Shown in pieces: positions 42,259 to 50,283 of a stretch of 64,000 nucleotides of DNA. This DNA is from Kitasatospora sp. NBC_00374 (GTDB lineage: Bacteria > Actinomycetota > Actinomycetes > Streptomycetales > Streptomycetaceae). The first letter of the stretch is position 1. Each line of letters begins with the position of its first letter. The notes beneath the pieces are model-generated. The model did no database searches, was not told where the DNA came from, and saw only the letters and a program-made list of their open reading frames with translations. The stretch lies in NCBI RefSeq assembly GCF_041434935.1, contig NZ_CP107964.1:3224001-3288000 (forward strand), read 5' to 3'. The position numbers and the translations under genes are program-made.

Positions 42259-43722
42259 TCAGCGGGTGGTGACCAGATCGGGGACACGGCGTGCGGCCGG
42301 CGCGGGCGCGGCCGGCCGGGAACCGGTGAGGCGGACGTAGCGGCGGGGCCGGGCCGCGCGCAGCCACCAGCCGTAGCCGAGGCCGAGCAGGCCGACCAGC
42401 GGGACGGTCCAGGGCAGCGCGGAGACCAGGGCGTTGTGCGTCCCGGTCAGCAGGTCGAAGTTGCCGACCACCAGCCAGACCGTGGCCGTCAGACCGACCA
42501 GGCCGAGCAGCGGTGCCACCACGCCCTGCCAGCGGTTCGCCCGGACGCCCTTGCGGGCGAGCCCCAGCACCGCCAGCGCGGCCAGCGCCTGCAGCACCAC
42601 GATCCCGAGCGTCCCCAGCCCCAGCATGCTGGTGGTCAGGTCCGCGTACGGGTCCAGGCCGGCGAGGGCGAAGCCGGTCACCACCACGGCGCTGAGCACG
42701 CTCTGCGCCACGCTGGCCCGGTGCGGGGAGGCGTACCGGGGGTGCACGGCGGCGAGCCGGCGCGGCAGCAGGCCGTCGTCGGCCAGCACCTGGGCGTACC
42801 GGTTGGCGGCACTGTGCAGGGCCAGCGTGGCGGCGAACAGGCTGGTGCACAGCATGATCTGCAGCACCGTGGCACCGCTGTCGCCGAGGTAGTCGGCGCC
42901 GAGCACGAAGAACAGGTCGCCGAGCCGGTCGCCGGCGGTCTGCCGGACGGCGTCGGTGCCGAGCGCGCCGACCGCGGCCCAGCTGGTGAGCGCGTAGAAG
43001 CCGGCGATCAGCAGGACGGCCACATAGGTGGCACGCGGCACGCTGCGCCGCGGGTCCTTCGCCTCCTGGCCGTACAGGGCCGCGGACTCGAAGCCGATGA
43101 AGGAGACGAACGCGAACATCAGCGAGACCCCGAGCCCGGGGCCGATCGCGGTGTGCGGGGCGAAGGAGTCCAGCGGCAGGGCCGAGGAGCCGTGCCGGCC
43201 GAGGATGGCGACGTCCAGCGCGGCCAGCACGCCGATCTCGCCGACCATCAGGACGGCCAGCACCCGGGCGCTGACCGCGATGTCGCGGTAGCCGAGCACC
43301 GCGACGGCCGCCAGGCCGACCGCGGCGCACAGCTGCCAGGGCAGGTCGAGGCCGTGGGCGGCCAGCACCAGCTGGGTGAAGTAGCCGAGCGCGCCGACCA
43401 GTCCGACGGTCGCGCAGTTGTAGGCGAGCAGCGCGATGAAGCCACTGCCGACGGCCGGCGGGCGGCCGAGGCCGTCGGCGACGGAGGCGTAGAAGCCGCC
43501 CGAACCGCCGGTCCGGCGGGCGCTCACCGCGTACCCGACCGAGAAGCAGAGCAGGGTGATCCCGGCGAAGGCGAACGCGGCGGGGACGCCGGCGCCGGTG
43601 CCGATCGCGAAGGCCAGCGGGACGGTGCCGACCATGGCGGAGAGCGGGGCCGCGGCGGCGACGATCAGAAAGACGATGTGACCGGTGGTCAGGCGTCTGG
43701 AGGTCTGGGGTTCGGCGGTCAT
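42259..43722 (-). CDS. APC-superfamily amino acid permease
   Basis: A 487-aa transporter with about 12 membrane helices. It starts RRLTTGHIVFLIVAAAAPLSAMVGTVPLAFAIGTGAG, the TM1 substrate-binding region of APC carriers. The loop GQEAKDPRRSVPRATYVAV is the conserved consensus after TM6. It probably imports an amino acid such as serine or exports a product; direction is not readable. It lies 27 bp upstream of serS in the operon. Confidence 0.88.
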   Translation of the reverse strand: MTAEPQTSRRLTTGHIVFLIVAAAAPLSAMVGTVPLAFAIGTGAGVPAAFAFAGITLLCFSVGYAVSARRTGGSGGFYASVADGLGRPPAVGSGFIALLAYNCATVGLVGALGYFTQLVLAAHGLDLPWQLCAAVGLAAVAVLGYRDIAVSARVLAVLMVGEIGVLAALDVAILGRHGSSALPLDSFAPHTAIGPGLGVSLMFAFVSFIGFESAALYGQEAKDPRRSVPRATYVAVLLIAGFYALTSWAAVGALGTDAVRQTAGDRLGDLFFVLGADYLGDSGATVLQIMLCTSLFAATLALHSAANRYAQVLADDGLLPRRLAAVHPRYASPHRASVAQSVLSAVVVTGFALAGLDPYADLTTSMLGLGTLGIVVLQALAALAVLGLARKGVRANRWQGVVAPLLGLVGLTATVWLVVGNFDLLTGTHNALVSALPWTVPLVGLLGLGYGWWLRAARPRRYVRLTGSRPAAPAPAARRVPDLVTTR

Positions 43723-43817
43723 CGGGGCGCTCCAGGTGGAGGAGGGGAGGGATCCGGCGCGACGGGCCGGGGCCGAGGGGGGAGGCTCGCCCGGCCCGTC
43801 ACGCCGGTTTCGGCCGG

Positions 43818-45038
43818 TCAGGGTGCGGCGATCGCCAGCACCGCGTTCTGCCCGCCGAAGCCGAGGGAGTTGCTGAGGGCCAGGTCGATCGCGGTGCCGG
43901 TCTCCTCGGTGGCGACCTTGATCTCCAGCTCCGGGTCGAGGGTGTGCAGGTTGGCCGTGGGCGGCACCACCTGCTGTTCGATCGACAGCACGGTGAAGAC
44001 CGCCTCGATCGCGCCCGCCGCGCCCAGCAGGTGTCCGGTGACGCCCTTGGTGGAGGTGACCAGCGGGTCGCCGGTCAGGGTCCGCCGGATCATCCGGGCC
44101 TCGGCCAGGTCGTTGAGCGGGGTGGCGGTGCCGTGCGCGTTGACGTACCGGACGTCGCCGGGCCCGGCTCCGGCGTCGGCGAGCGCGGTGCGCACCGCGC
44201 TCTCCACGCCGAGCCCCTGCGGGTGCGGCGAGGTCATGTGGTGGGCGTCGGCGGTGGCCCCGTACCCGGCGATCCGGGCCCGGATCCGTGCCCGCCTGGC
44301 CCGGGCGTCGGCGGCCCGTTCCAGGATCAGCACGCCGGCGCCCTCTCCCGCCACGAACCCGTCACGGTCCAGGTCGAACGGCCGGGAGGCCGTCGCGGGG
44401 TCGTCCTCACGGCGGGAGAGGGCTCCCATCTGGGCGAAGCCGGCCATGACCAGTGGGGTGATCATGGCCTCGCTCCCCCCGGCCACGACGATGTCGCAGC
44501 GGTCCAGCAGGAGCAGGTCACGGGCGGTGCCGACGGCGGTGGCCCCGGAGGCGCAGGCGGTGGCGACCACCAGGTTGGGGCCGGTGGCGCCGAACTCGAT
44601 GGCGGTCTGCCCGGCCAGCATGTTGGGCAGCTGCATCGGCAGCAGCAGCGGGGAGACCCGGGCGGGGGACTCCTCGACCAGCACCCGGTGCTGGGTCTCC
44701 ACCGTCCCGGGGCCGCCGTCGGCACAGCCCAGCACCACGCCGACCCGCGCGCCGTCCCAGGTCTGCGGGTCCAGCCCGGCATCGGCGATCGCCTCGCGGG
44801 CCGCGACCAGGGCGAACTGGGTGAAGCGGTCCAGCCGGTGGGCCCGGCGGCCGCCCAGCAGCTGCCCGGCGTCCCAGTCGGGCACCCGGCAGGAGATCCG
44901 CACCGGGTTCCCGTCCAGCGCCGGGTCGAGCGCGGCGGTCGGGCGTCCGGCCAGGACCGCCGCCCAGCTCGCGGCGGTCCCGATCCCGGCCGGGGTGACC
45001 AGGCCGAGCCCGGTCACGGCGACGTCGATGCCGGCCAT
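43818..45038 (-). CDS. Beta-ketoacyl-ACP synthase II (FabF-like)
   Basis: A 406-aa condensing enzyme with the full C-H-H triad: C162 in ATACASGATAVG, H302 in VNAHGTATP and H336 in VTGHLLGAAGA. The intact Cys makes it an elongating KS, not a chain-length factor. ATG 45038 overlaps the stop of the upstream ACP by one base (TGATG). With KAS III and ACP it makes a minimal type II chain builder; no partner ketoreductase or dehydratase is in the window. Confidence 0.93.
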   Translation of the reverse strand: MAGIDVAVTGLGLVTPAGIGTAASWAAVLAGRPTAALDPALDGNPVRISCRVPDWDAGQLLGGRRAHRLDRFTQFALVAAREAIADAGLDPQTWDGARVGVVLGCADGGPGTVETQHRVLVEESPARVSPLLLPMQLPNMLAGQTAIEFGATGPNLVVATACASGATAVGTARDLLLLDRCDIVVAGGSEAMITPLVMAGFAQMGALSRREDDPATASRPFDLDRDGFVAGEGAGVLILERAADARARRARIRARIAGYGATADAHHMTSPHPQGLGVESAVRTALADAGAGPGDVRYVNAHGTATPLNDLAEARMIRRTLTGDPLVTSTKGVTGHLLGAAGAIEAVFTVLSIEQQVVPPTANLHTLDPELEIKVATEETGTAIDLALSNSLGFGGQNAVLAIAAP

Positions 45039-45268
45039 CAGACCCGTGCGCTCCGCTCTTCGATCAGGAGCGCCATCTCGCCGATGGTCTCGGCGTCCAG
45101 CAGCTCGTCGTCGCTGATCTCGATGCCGAGTTCCTTCTCCAGGACGAGGGAGAGCTCGACGACGGCGAGAGAGTCGAGCTCCACGTCCTCCTTGGTGGCT
45201 TCCGGGGTGACCTGCTCCGGCGTCACCTTGAGCTTGCTGACCAGGATTTCCTTGAGCGTTTCGAACAT
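45038..45268 (-). CDS. Discrete type II acyl carrier protein
   Basis: A 76-aa ACP with phosphopantetheine site S33 in VELDSLAVVELSLVLEKELG and an acidic helix II, typical of fatty acid and type II polyketide ACPs. Its stop overlaps the KAS II start, and KAS III lies 45 bp upstream, so the three are a unit. Confidence 0.94.
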   Translation of the reverse strand: MFETLKEILVSKLKVTPEQVTPEATKEDVELDSLAVVELSLVLEKELGIEISDDELLDAETIGEMALLIEERSARV

Positions 45269-45313
45269 CGGGCTGTCCTTCCGGGACGTGGCACGCGGGA
45301 CGTGGGACGTGGG

Positions 45314-46333
45314 TCAGTGCGAGAGGTCGGGCCAGGTGACGGTGGTGGCCCCCCAGGCCAGCCCGCCGCCGAAGGCGGTGAGCAGCACCCGGTGGCCGGG
45401 CCGCAGTTCGCCGCGTTCGGCGGCCTGGGCGAGCAGCAGCGGGATGGACGCGGCGCCGGTGTTCCCGACCCGCTCGATGTTGGACAGGCGGCGCTCGACC
45501 GGGATGTCGAGCCGTTCGGCCACCGCCTGCAGGATCCGGGCGTTGGCCTGGTGCGCGGCGAAGCGGTCGAGCTGGCCGATCTCCCAGCCGGCCGTGCCGA
45601 CGGCCTGGCGGGAGGCCTCGGTCATCCGTTCCACGGCGTGCCGGTAGGTGGCCCGGCCGGCCATCTGGAAGTACTCGTCGCCGGGCTGGGCCGCCCGCCG
45701 GTCGGACCGGTGGCGCGAGCCGCCGCCGGGGACGGTGATCAGCTCGGCGTTGTCGCCGTCGCTGCCCAGGACGATCGGGCCGATCGCGCCGGGCTCGTCC
45801 GCCGTGCCGGCCCGCAGCACCACGGCGCCGGCGCCGTCGGCGAAGATCACCGCGGTGGAGCGGTCGGCGGGGTCGATGATGGTGGTGAACGCGTCGGCGG
45901 CGATCAGCAGCACCCGCTCGGCCATACCGGAGGCGATCAGGCCGGCGGCGGTCGCCAGCCCGTAGAGGAAGCCGGTGCAGACCGCCGAGACGTCGAAGGC
46001 GGCCACCCCGCCGAGGCCCAGCCGGGCGGCGACCGCCGGGGCGGTGGCCGGGCACAGGTGGTCGGGGGTGGTGGTGGCCAGGACGACGGCGTCGACCTGG
46101 GAGTCGTCGGCCGACTTCAGGGCCCGGCGGCCGGCCTCCACCGCGAGGTCCGAGGTGGCGGTGCCGGGGGCGACCATGTGCCGGGTGGCGATGCCGGTCC
46201 GGGTGCGGATCCACTCGTCCGAGGTGTCCAGCCGGGTGACCAGGTCCCCGTTGGTCACCAGGTCCGGCGGGACGTACGCGCCCACCCCGGCGACCACCGC
46301 GGCGCGTCCCGGGGGCGGGGCCGCCGCGGTCAT
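45314..46333 (-). CDS. Beta-ketoacyl-ACP synthase III (FabH-like)
   Basis: A 339-aa KAS III. C119 in DVSAVCTGFLYGL, the His in AAHQANARI and the Asn in VGNTGAASIP form the C-H-N triad. DTSDEWIRTRTGIATRH is the usual CoA-binding N-terminal element. It condenses an acyl-CoA starter with malonyl-ACP. Start ATG overlaps the diiron gene stop (ATGA at 46330-46333), showing translational coupling to the azoxy genes. Confidence 0.94.
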   Translation of the reverse strand: MTAAAPPPGRAAVVAGVGAYVPPDLVTNGDLVTRLDTSDEWIRTRTGIATRHMVAPGTATSDLAVEAGRRALKSADDSQVDAVVLATTTPDHLCPATAPAVAARLGLGGVAAFDVSAVCTGFLYGLATAAGLIASGMAERVLLIAADAFTTIIDPADRSTAVIFADGAGAVVLRAGTADEPGAIGPIVLGSDGDNAELITVPGGGSRHRSDRRAAQPGDEYFQMAGRATYRHAVERMTEASRQAVGTAGWEIGQLDRFAAHQANARILQAVAERLDIPVERRLSNIERVGNTGAASIPLLLAQAAERGELRPGHRVLLTAFGGGLAWGATTVTWPDLSH

Positions 46334-47316
46334 ACCGCGTCCCCCCGGTCGCCGGAGAGCACCTCGACCGGCAGGCCCATGTACGCCATCCGGGCCTCGG
46401 CCATCTCGTCGGTCCACCGCTCGGCCATCGCGTAGCGCTGCTCGGGGGTGGTGTCGAGCAGCCGGACGCCGGGCCAGACCTCGTAGTCGCCGATCAGGTC
46501 CGCGTGGTCGGCCATGCCCTGCTGGAAGAGCTCCTCGCGGTGGATCACGAACGGCTTGTCCGGGATCTCGTCCCAGAGCTTCACCCCGGCCCGCAGGATC
46601 TCCAGCAGCCGCGGCCGGTACTCCGGGTGGGCGGCGACGTGGTCGCGCAGGATGGTGCTGGCGACGGTCAGGTGACGGATCTCGTCGATCGCGGTGCCGC
46701 GGGAGATCTCGCCGGTGGCCGGGGAGAGCGGGGTCCACTTGCGCTCGCTCAGCTCGGCGGCCGGGGCGAGCACGCCCTCGATCACGATCGCGAAGACGGC
46801 CACCCCGCCGATGAAGTCGCCCTGGTCGCGGACGATGTCCAGGGTGAAGTCCTCGACCGGCTGCAGCACCGTGCGCCGGTACTCGGCCGCCATCGCCTCG
46901 ATGTCCCGCAGCAGGGTCGCCTCGGGCAGGCCGAGTTCGACCAGGTGGTTGCGGAACACCCGGGCGTGCCGGGCCTCGTCGAGCAGCTGGGTGGCGTAGA
47001 ACTCCAGCTCCGGGATGCCCGGGGCGATCGCCACGTAGTACGACAGCAGCCGGGTGGCGATCTCCTCGGACAGGCCCCGGAAGCCGAACTCCAGGGTCAG
47101 CGCCTCGCGCAGCGGGCCGGGGCGCTTCAGGAACGCGGGTACCAGGGCGCTCTCGTGGTGCCCGGTGACACCGCGCTCGCGGAGGGTGCCCTGCGCGACC
47201 TCGGTGATCCAGTAGGCCAGGTTGCACTGCTCGGGGCCGAGCGCGAGCTCCTTGGCTCCGTCCAGCAGTCCGGGAGCCCTGTCCCAGTCCGCCTCGGGTG
47301 CCACTGAACCGGTCAT
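46330..47316 (-). CDS. Ferritin-like diiron oxygenase, VlmB-like
   Basis: A 328-aa alpha-helical protein with a complete carboxylate diiron ligand set: E84 or E85 in GLSEEIATRLL, E114/H117 in LDEARHARV, E180 in AIVIEGVLAP and E212/H215 in AIDEIRHLTV. It resembles the VlmB-like family of valanimycin-type clusters, thought to act in the late oxidation giving the azoxy group. N-oxygenases of the AurF class are an alternative reading. ATG 47316 follows GAGGAG. The gene lies between flavin reductase and KAS III in the operon. Confidence 0.85.
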   Translation of the reverse strand: MTGSVAPEADWDRAPGLLDGAKELALGPEQCNLAYWITEVAQGTLRERGVTGHHESALVPAFLKRPGPLREALTLEFGFRGLSEEIATRLLSYYVAIAPGIPELEFYATQLLDEARHARVFRNHLVELGLPEATLLRDIEAMAAEYRRTVLQPVEDFTLDIVRDQGDFIGGVAVFAIVIEGVLAPAAELSERKWTPLSPATGEISRGTAIDEIRHLTVASTILRDHVAAHPEYRPRLLEILRAGVKLWDEIPDKPFVIHREELFQQGMADHADLIGDYEVWPGVRLLDTTPEQRYAMAERWTDEMAEARMAYMGLPVEVLSGDRGDAV

Positions 47317-47348
47317 GTTCGTACTCCTCGCTAGGGGTGACGTGGGGA

Positions 47349-47876
47349 TCAGGCGCCCGGGGCCGGCTGGAGGGCGCCGGCGAACAGTCCGCCGGCGAAG
47401 CTGAGCAGCGGAGCACCCTCGCCGGTGGCCGCGTGCACCACCTGGCCGAGCAGCACCTCGTGGTCGCCGACCCGGACACACTCGGTGACCCGGCAGGCGT
47501 AGTGCGCCAGGGCGCCGTCGAGCAGCGGGGCGTCCGCGTACGGGGCGGAGCTCCACGGCAGCCCGTCGAACTGCCGGGCACCGTCCGGACGGGAGCTGTC
47601 GGCGAACCAGCGGGCCACCCCGCCCTGCCCGCCGCCGAGCACGTTGACCGCGAACCTGCCCTCGGCGACGGCGAGTTCGGCGAGCACCGAGCCGGCCTTC
47701 AGACAGGCGCCGAGGATCAGCGGGGTGAGCGAGACGGTGGTCACGGTGGACACCGTCGTGCCGTGCAGGCGTCCGTCGTGGCTGACCGTCAGGACGGACA
47801 CCGGCGAGGCGAGATGGCGCAGCGCGCGGCGGCGCAGCTGGGCCGGGCTCGGGGCGGTCTCGACGGCGCTGGTCAC
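47349..47876 (-). CDS. NAD(P)H:flavin reductase, VlmR-like
   Basis: A 175-aa flavin-reductase-like split beta-barrel protein. LRHLASPVSVLTVSHDGRLHGTTVSTVTTVSLTPLILGACLK is the FMN/FAD-binding signature, and VTECVRVGDHEVLLGQVV the conserved GDH motif. It supplies reduced flavin to a two-component monooxygenase. The natural partner here is the acyl-CoA-dehydrogenase-fold protein at 50284, as in VlmH/VlmR. The GTG start overlaps the stop of the membrane protein gene (GTGA at 47873-47876). Confidence 0.88.
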   Translation of the reverse strand: MTSAVETAPSPAQLRRRALRHLASPVSVLTVSHDGRLHGTTVSTVTTVSLTPLILGACLKAGSVLAELAVAEGRFAVNVLGGGQGGVARWFADSSRPDGARQFDGLPWSSAPYADAPLLDGALAHYACRVTECVRVGDHEVLLGQVVHAATGEGAPLLSFAGGLFAGALQPAPGA

Positions 47877-48436
47877 CGGGACACTCCCGGCAGGACCGGC
47901 TCCGGTGCGGCCTCTCCCCGGACGGCCGGCCGGCGGACGGGCCGGACGTGGCCGACCGGCACCGGGTCGAAGGTGTGGCCGAGCGGCTTGGGGTGGGCGA
48001 GGCCCAGGTCGTCCAGCAGTCTCAGGTAGCCGCTCTGCCGGACGGGCTCGAAGGGCAGGGCGAAGGACTTCATGAAGTTGCCGAACAGGCCGCGGTCGCC
48101 GAACAGGTGGAACGGGATCACCAGCAGCGCCCACTCGGGCCTGACCAGCCAGCACCAGAGGGCGGCGACCGCGCCCTGGGTGATCAGGCTGTGCATGACG
48201 TTGTAGGCGACGTAGTAGCCCTTGGCGATCGGCCGCCCGCCGGCCTTCTTGAAGGCGATCGCGCCCGGGATGTAGCCGATCAGGTCGATGTAGAGGAACA
48301 GTCCCACCGCCGGGAGCCACCGGATGTCGCCGAGGTGGGCGACGATCAGGCCGGTGGTCACCGCGAACGCCACCAGGTACTCGGCGCGGTGCAGCGAGTA
48401 GGTTCTCGGGGTCTCGAAGGGGTTTGCCTGGTCCAT
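47873..48436 (-). CDS. Small integral membrane protein, VlmO candidate
   Basis: A 187-aa protein with about four hydrophobic segments within residues 18-118: EYLVAFAVTTGLIVAHLGD, WLPAVGLFLYIDLIGYIPG, SLITQGAVAALWCWLV, and ALLVIPFHLFG. Conserved-looking polar residues in or near the membrane include His16, His35, Asp and His in NVMHSLI and PFHLFGDRGLFGN. The C-terminal 70 residues are soluble and Pro-rich. vlm-type clusters encode an integral membrane protein (VlmO) that I recall being linked to N-N bond formation. Size and context fit, but I cannot align it. Translationally coupled to the flavin reductase. Confidence 0.6.
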   Translation of the reverse strand: MDQANPFETPRTYSLHRAEYLVAFAVTTGLIVAHLGDIRWLPAVGLFLYIDLIGYIPGAIAFKKAGGRPIAKGYYVAYNVMHSLITQGAVAALWCWLVRPEWALLVIPFHLFGDRGLFGNFMKSFALPFEPVRQSGYLRLLDDLGLAHPKPLGHTFDPVPVGHVRPVRRPAVRGEAAPEPVLPGVSR

Positions 48437-48463
48437 GGCTTCAGCTCCTGGAGGGACGGGCGG

Positions 48464-48946
48464 TCAGCGGGCGGCCGGGGCCGGGGTGATGAGCTCGGCG
48501 TCGCCGACGATCCGGGTGCCGGCGAACAGGCCGGTGACGGCCCAGGCGACGGTCTCCCGGATGACCCGCTCGGCGATCGGGTCGAGGATGCCCTCCAGGC
48601 TGGGGATGCCGAAGTCGAAGTCGGCCTCGAAGTGCACCGTGACGTCGGCGCCGTCCTGCCCGAGGCGCCAGCTGCCGGTGAAGCTGTCGAAGTCGCCGTC
48701 GGTCTGCTCGAACCTGACCGTCAGCTCGTCCGGCAGGAAGGTGTCGGTCTCGGTCCAGCGCAGCAGGCCGCTGCGGAAGTGCAGCTCCCAGCTGGAGCTG
48801 CCGACCGGCTCGGGGAGGGTGGAGTGCACGGTGGTGGCCCGCACGTGCGGGGCCAGCTCCGGGTAGCGCTCCCAGCGCAGGACGGCCGCGTAGACGTCCT
48901 CGGCGCGCTCGGAGCTCACCACGGCGTCGAGTTCGACGTGTCGCAT
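48464..48946 (-). CDS. SRPBCC (polyketide cyclase/START-like) protein
   Basis: A 160-aa helix-grip protein starting RHVELDAVVSSERAEDVYAAVLRWERYPELAPHVRATTV, the classic START/cyclase opening, with FTGSWRLGQDGADVTVHFEADFDFG and a C-terminal long helix (LDPIAERVIRETVAWAVTGLF). Such proteins cyclise polyketides or bind hydrophobic ligands. Here it may handle the alkyl intermediate. It is separated from the aminotransferase by only 3 bp. Confidence 0.82.
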   Translation of the reverse strand: MRHVELDAVVSSERAEDVYAAVLRWERYPELAPHVRATTVHSTLPEPVGSSSWELHFRSGLLRWTETDTFLPDELTVRFEQTDGDFDSFTGSWRLGQDGADVTVHFEADFDFGIPSLEGILDPIAERVIRETVAWAVTGLFAGTRIVGDAELITPAPAAR

Positions 48947-48949
48947 GGG

Positions 48950-50251
48950 TCAGTTACCGCCTTCCGGCATCGTGGCCGAGCCCGCGATCAGGTCGAGGGT
49001 GGCCTTGTGGAACGCGTCGAGCAGGTACTCGACGTCGGTGTCGCTGAGGATGGCCGGCGGCGTGAAGCGCACCACCGAGCTGCCGTTCATCGAGTGGTTG
49101 GCGACCACGCCGTGGTTGAAGAGCTCGATCAGCAGCTCGCCGGCCAGCCCGGCCTCGACCAGCTCGACGCCGATCAGCAGGCCCTGGCCGCGGACGTCCA
49201 CCACCAGGTCGGGGATGTTGCGGTGGGCGATCTCGGCGATCGCCGGCAGCAGCCGGGCGCCGAGGTCCTGCGAGCGGGTGACCAGCCGCTCCTCCTTGAT
49301 CGCCTGGACGGCGCCCTGGACGGCCGCCATCAGCAGCGGCTGGCCGGAGAAGGTGGCGGTGTGGATGTACGGGTCCTTGTCGAAGGGCTTGAAGGCCTGC
49401 CGGGTGGCGATGGCCGCCGACACCGGCACCACCCCGCCGCCGAGCGCCTTGCCGGCCAGCAGCACGTCCGGCTGGACGCCCTCGACGTCGGCGCCCCACC
49501 ACTCGCCGAGCCGGCCGAAGCCGGTCTGCACCTCGTCCAGGATCAGGAAGCCGTCGAACTCGCGGACCAGCTCCTCGACCCGCTTGAGGTAGCCCTTGGG
49601 CGGGATGATCACACCGCCCTCGCCCTGCACCGGCTCGATGATCACGCAGACCTCGCCCGGGTGGGCGGCCAGCTCCGCGCGCAGCGCGTCCTCGTCGCCG
49701 TACGGCAGGTGCGTGACGTCCGGGATCAGCGGGCGGAACGGCGCCTGGTAGACCTCCTTGGCGGTGGCCGACAGGGCGCCCAGGGTCTTGCCGTGGTAGC
49801 CGCCGGTGAACGAGACGGTGCGCTTGCGCCCGTTCGCCCGGGCCAGCTTGAGGCCGGTCTCCACCGCCTCGGCGCCGGACAGGGCGAAGTGCACCCGGTC
49901 CAGGCCGGCGGGCGTGATCGAGGTCAGCGCCTCGGCGGCCCGGGCGACGGTGGGCTCCAGCAGGATGCGGGTGGCCACCGGGTGGGTGTTCAGCTGGCGG
50001 GTGACGGCCTCGATGACCAGCGGGTGGCGGGCGCCCATGATGAACACCCCGTAGCCGCCCGCGTTCAGGAAGCGCTCGCCGTCGCTGGTGGTCAGCCAGG
50101 CACCGGAGGACTCCACCTCCATGTGGCTGCCGAACAGCTCGGCGAGGGTCGCCCGGCCCTTGCTGAGGTGCGCGCGGTACAGGTCGAGGATCTCGCCCTC
50201 GGTGTCCGCCGGCGGCAGGTCGATCCGGATGTCGTCGTCGATCAGGGTCAC
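48950..50251 (-). CDS. Class III PLP-dependent aminotransferase
   Basis: A 433-aa fold-type I aminotransferase. FTGGYHGKTLGALSAT, IIEPVQGEGGVIIPP, LILDEVQTGFGRLGEWW (with the pyridine-N Asp) and the Schiff-base lysine K268 in LLAGKALGGGVVPVSA are all present. Class III enzymes use omega-amines or ketoacids. Next to the aldehyde dehydrogenase it most likely converts a fatty aldehyde to the alkyl amine that is then N-hydroxylated. The GTG at 50251 is chosen over an upstream TTG because AAGGAG lies 9 nt before it. Confidence 0.92.
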   Translation of the reverse strand: MTLIDDDIRIDLPPADTEGEILDLYRAHLSKGRATLAELFGSHMEVESSGAWLTTSDGERFLNAGGYGVFIMGARHPLVIEAVTRQLNTHPVATRILLEPTVARAAEALTSITPAGLDRVHFALSGAEAVETGLKLARANGRKRTVSFTGGYHGKTLGALSATAKEVYQAPFRPLIPDVTHLPYGDEDALRAELAAHPGEVCVIIEPVQGEGGVIIPPKGYLKRVEELVREFDGFLILDEVQTGFGRLGEWWGADVEGVQPDVLLAGKALGGGVVPVSAAIATRQAFKPFDKDPYIHTATFSGQPLLMAAVQGAVQAIKEERLVTRSQDLGARLLPAIAEIAHRNIPDLVVDVRGQGLLIGVELVEAGLAGELLIELFNHGVVANHSMNGSSVVRFTPPAILSDTDVEYLLDAFHKATLDLIAGSATMPEGGN

Positions 50252-50283
50252 TTTTCCGAGCTCCTTCGCCAAGTGGCTGCGGG

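Noticed and set aside
43818..45038. Chain-length factor
   Set aside because: The protein keeps the active-site Cys (C162) and both His residues, so it is a condensing KS II.
46330..47316. AurF-type amine oxygenase making a nitro group or hydroxylamine directly
   Set aside because: The diiron ligands fit, but the cluster has a separate flavin N-hydroxylase pair, and context matches VlmB better. Kept only as an alternative.
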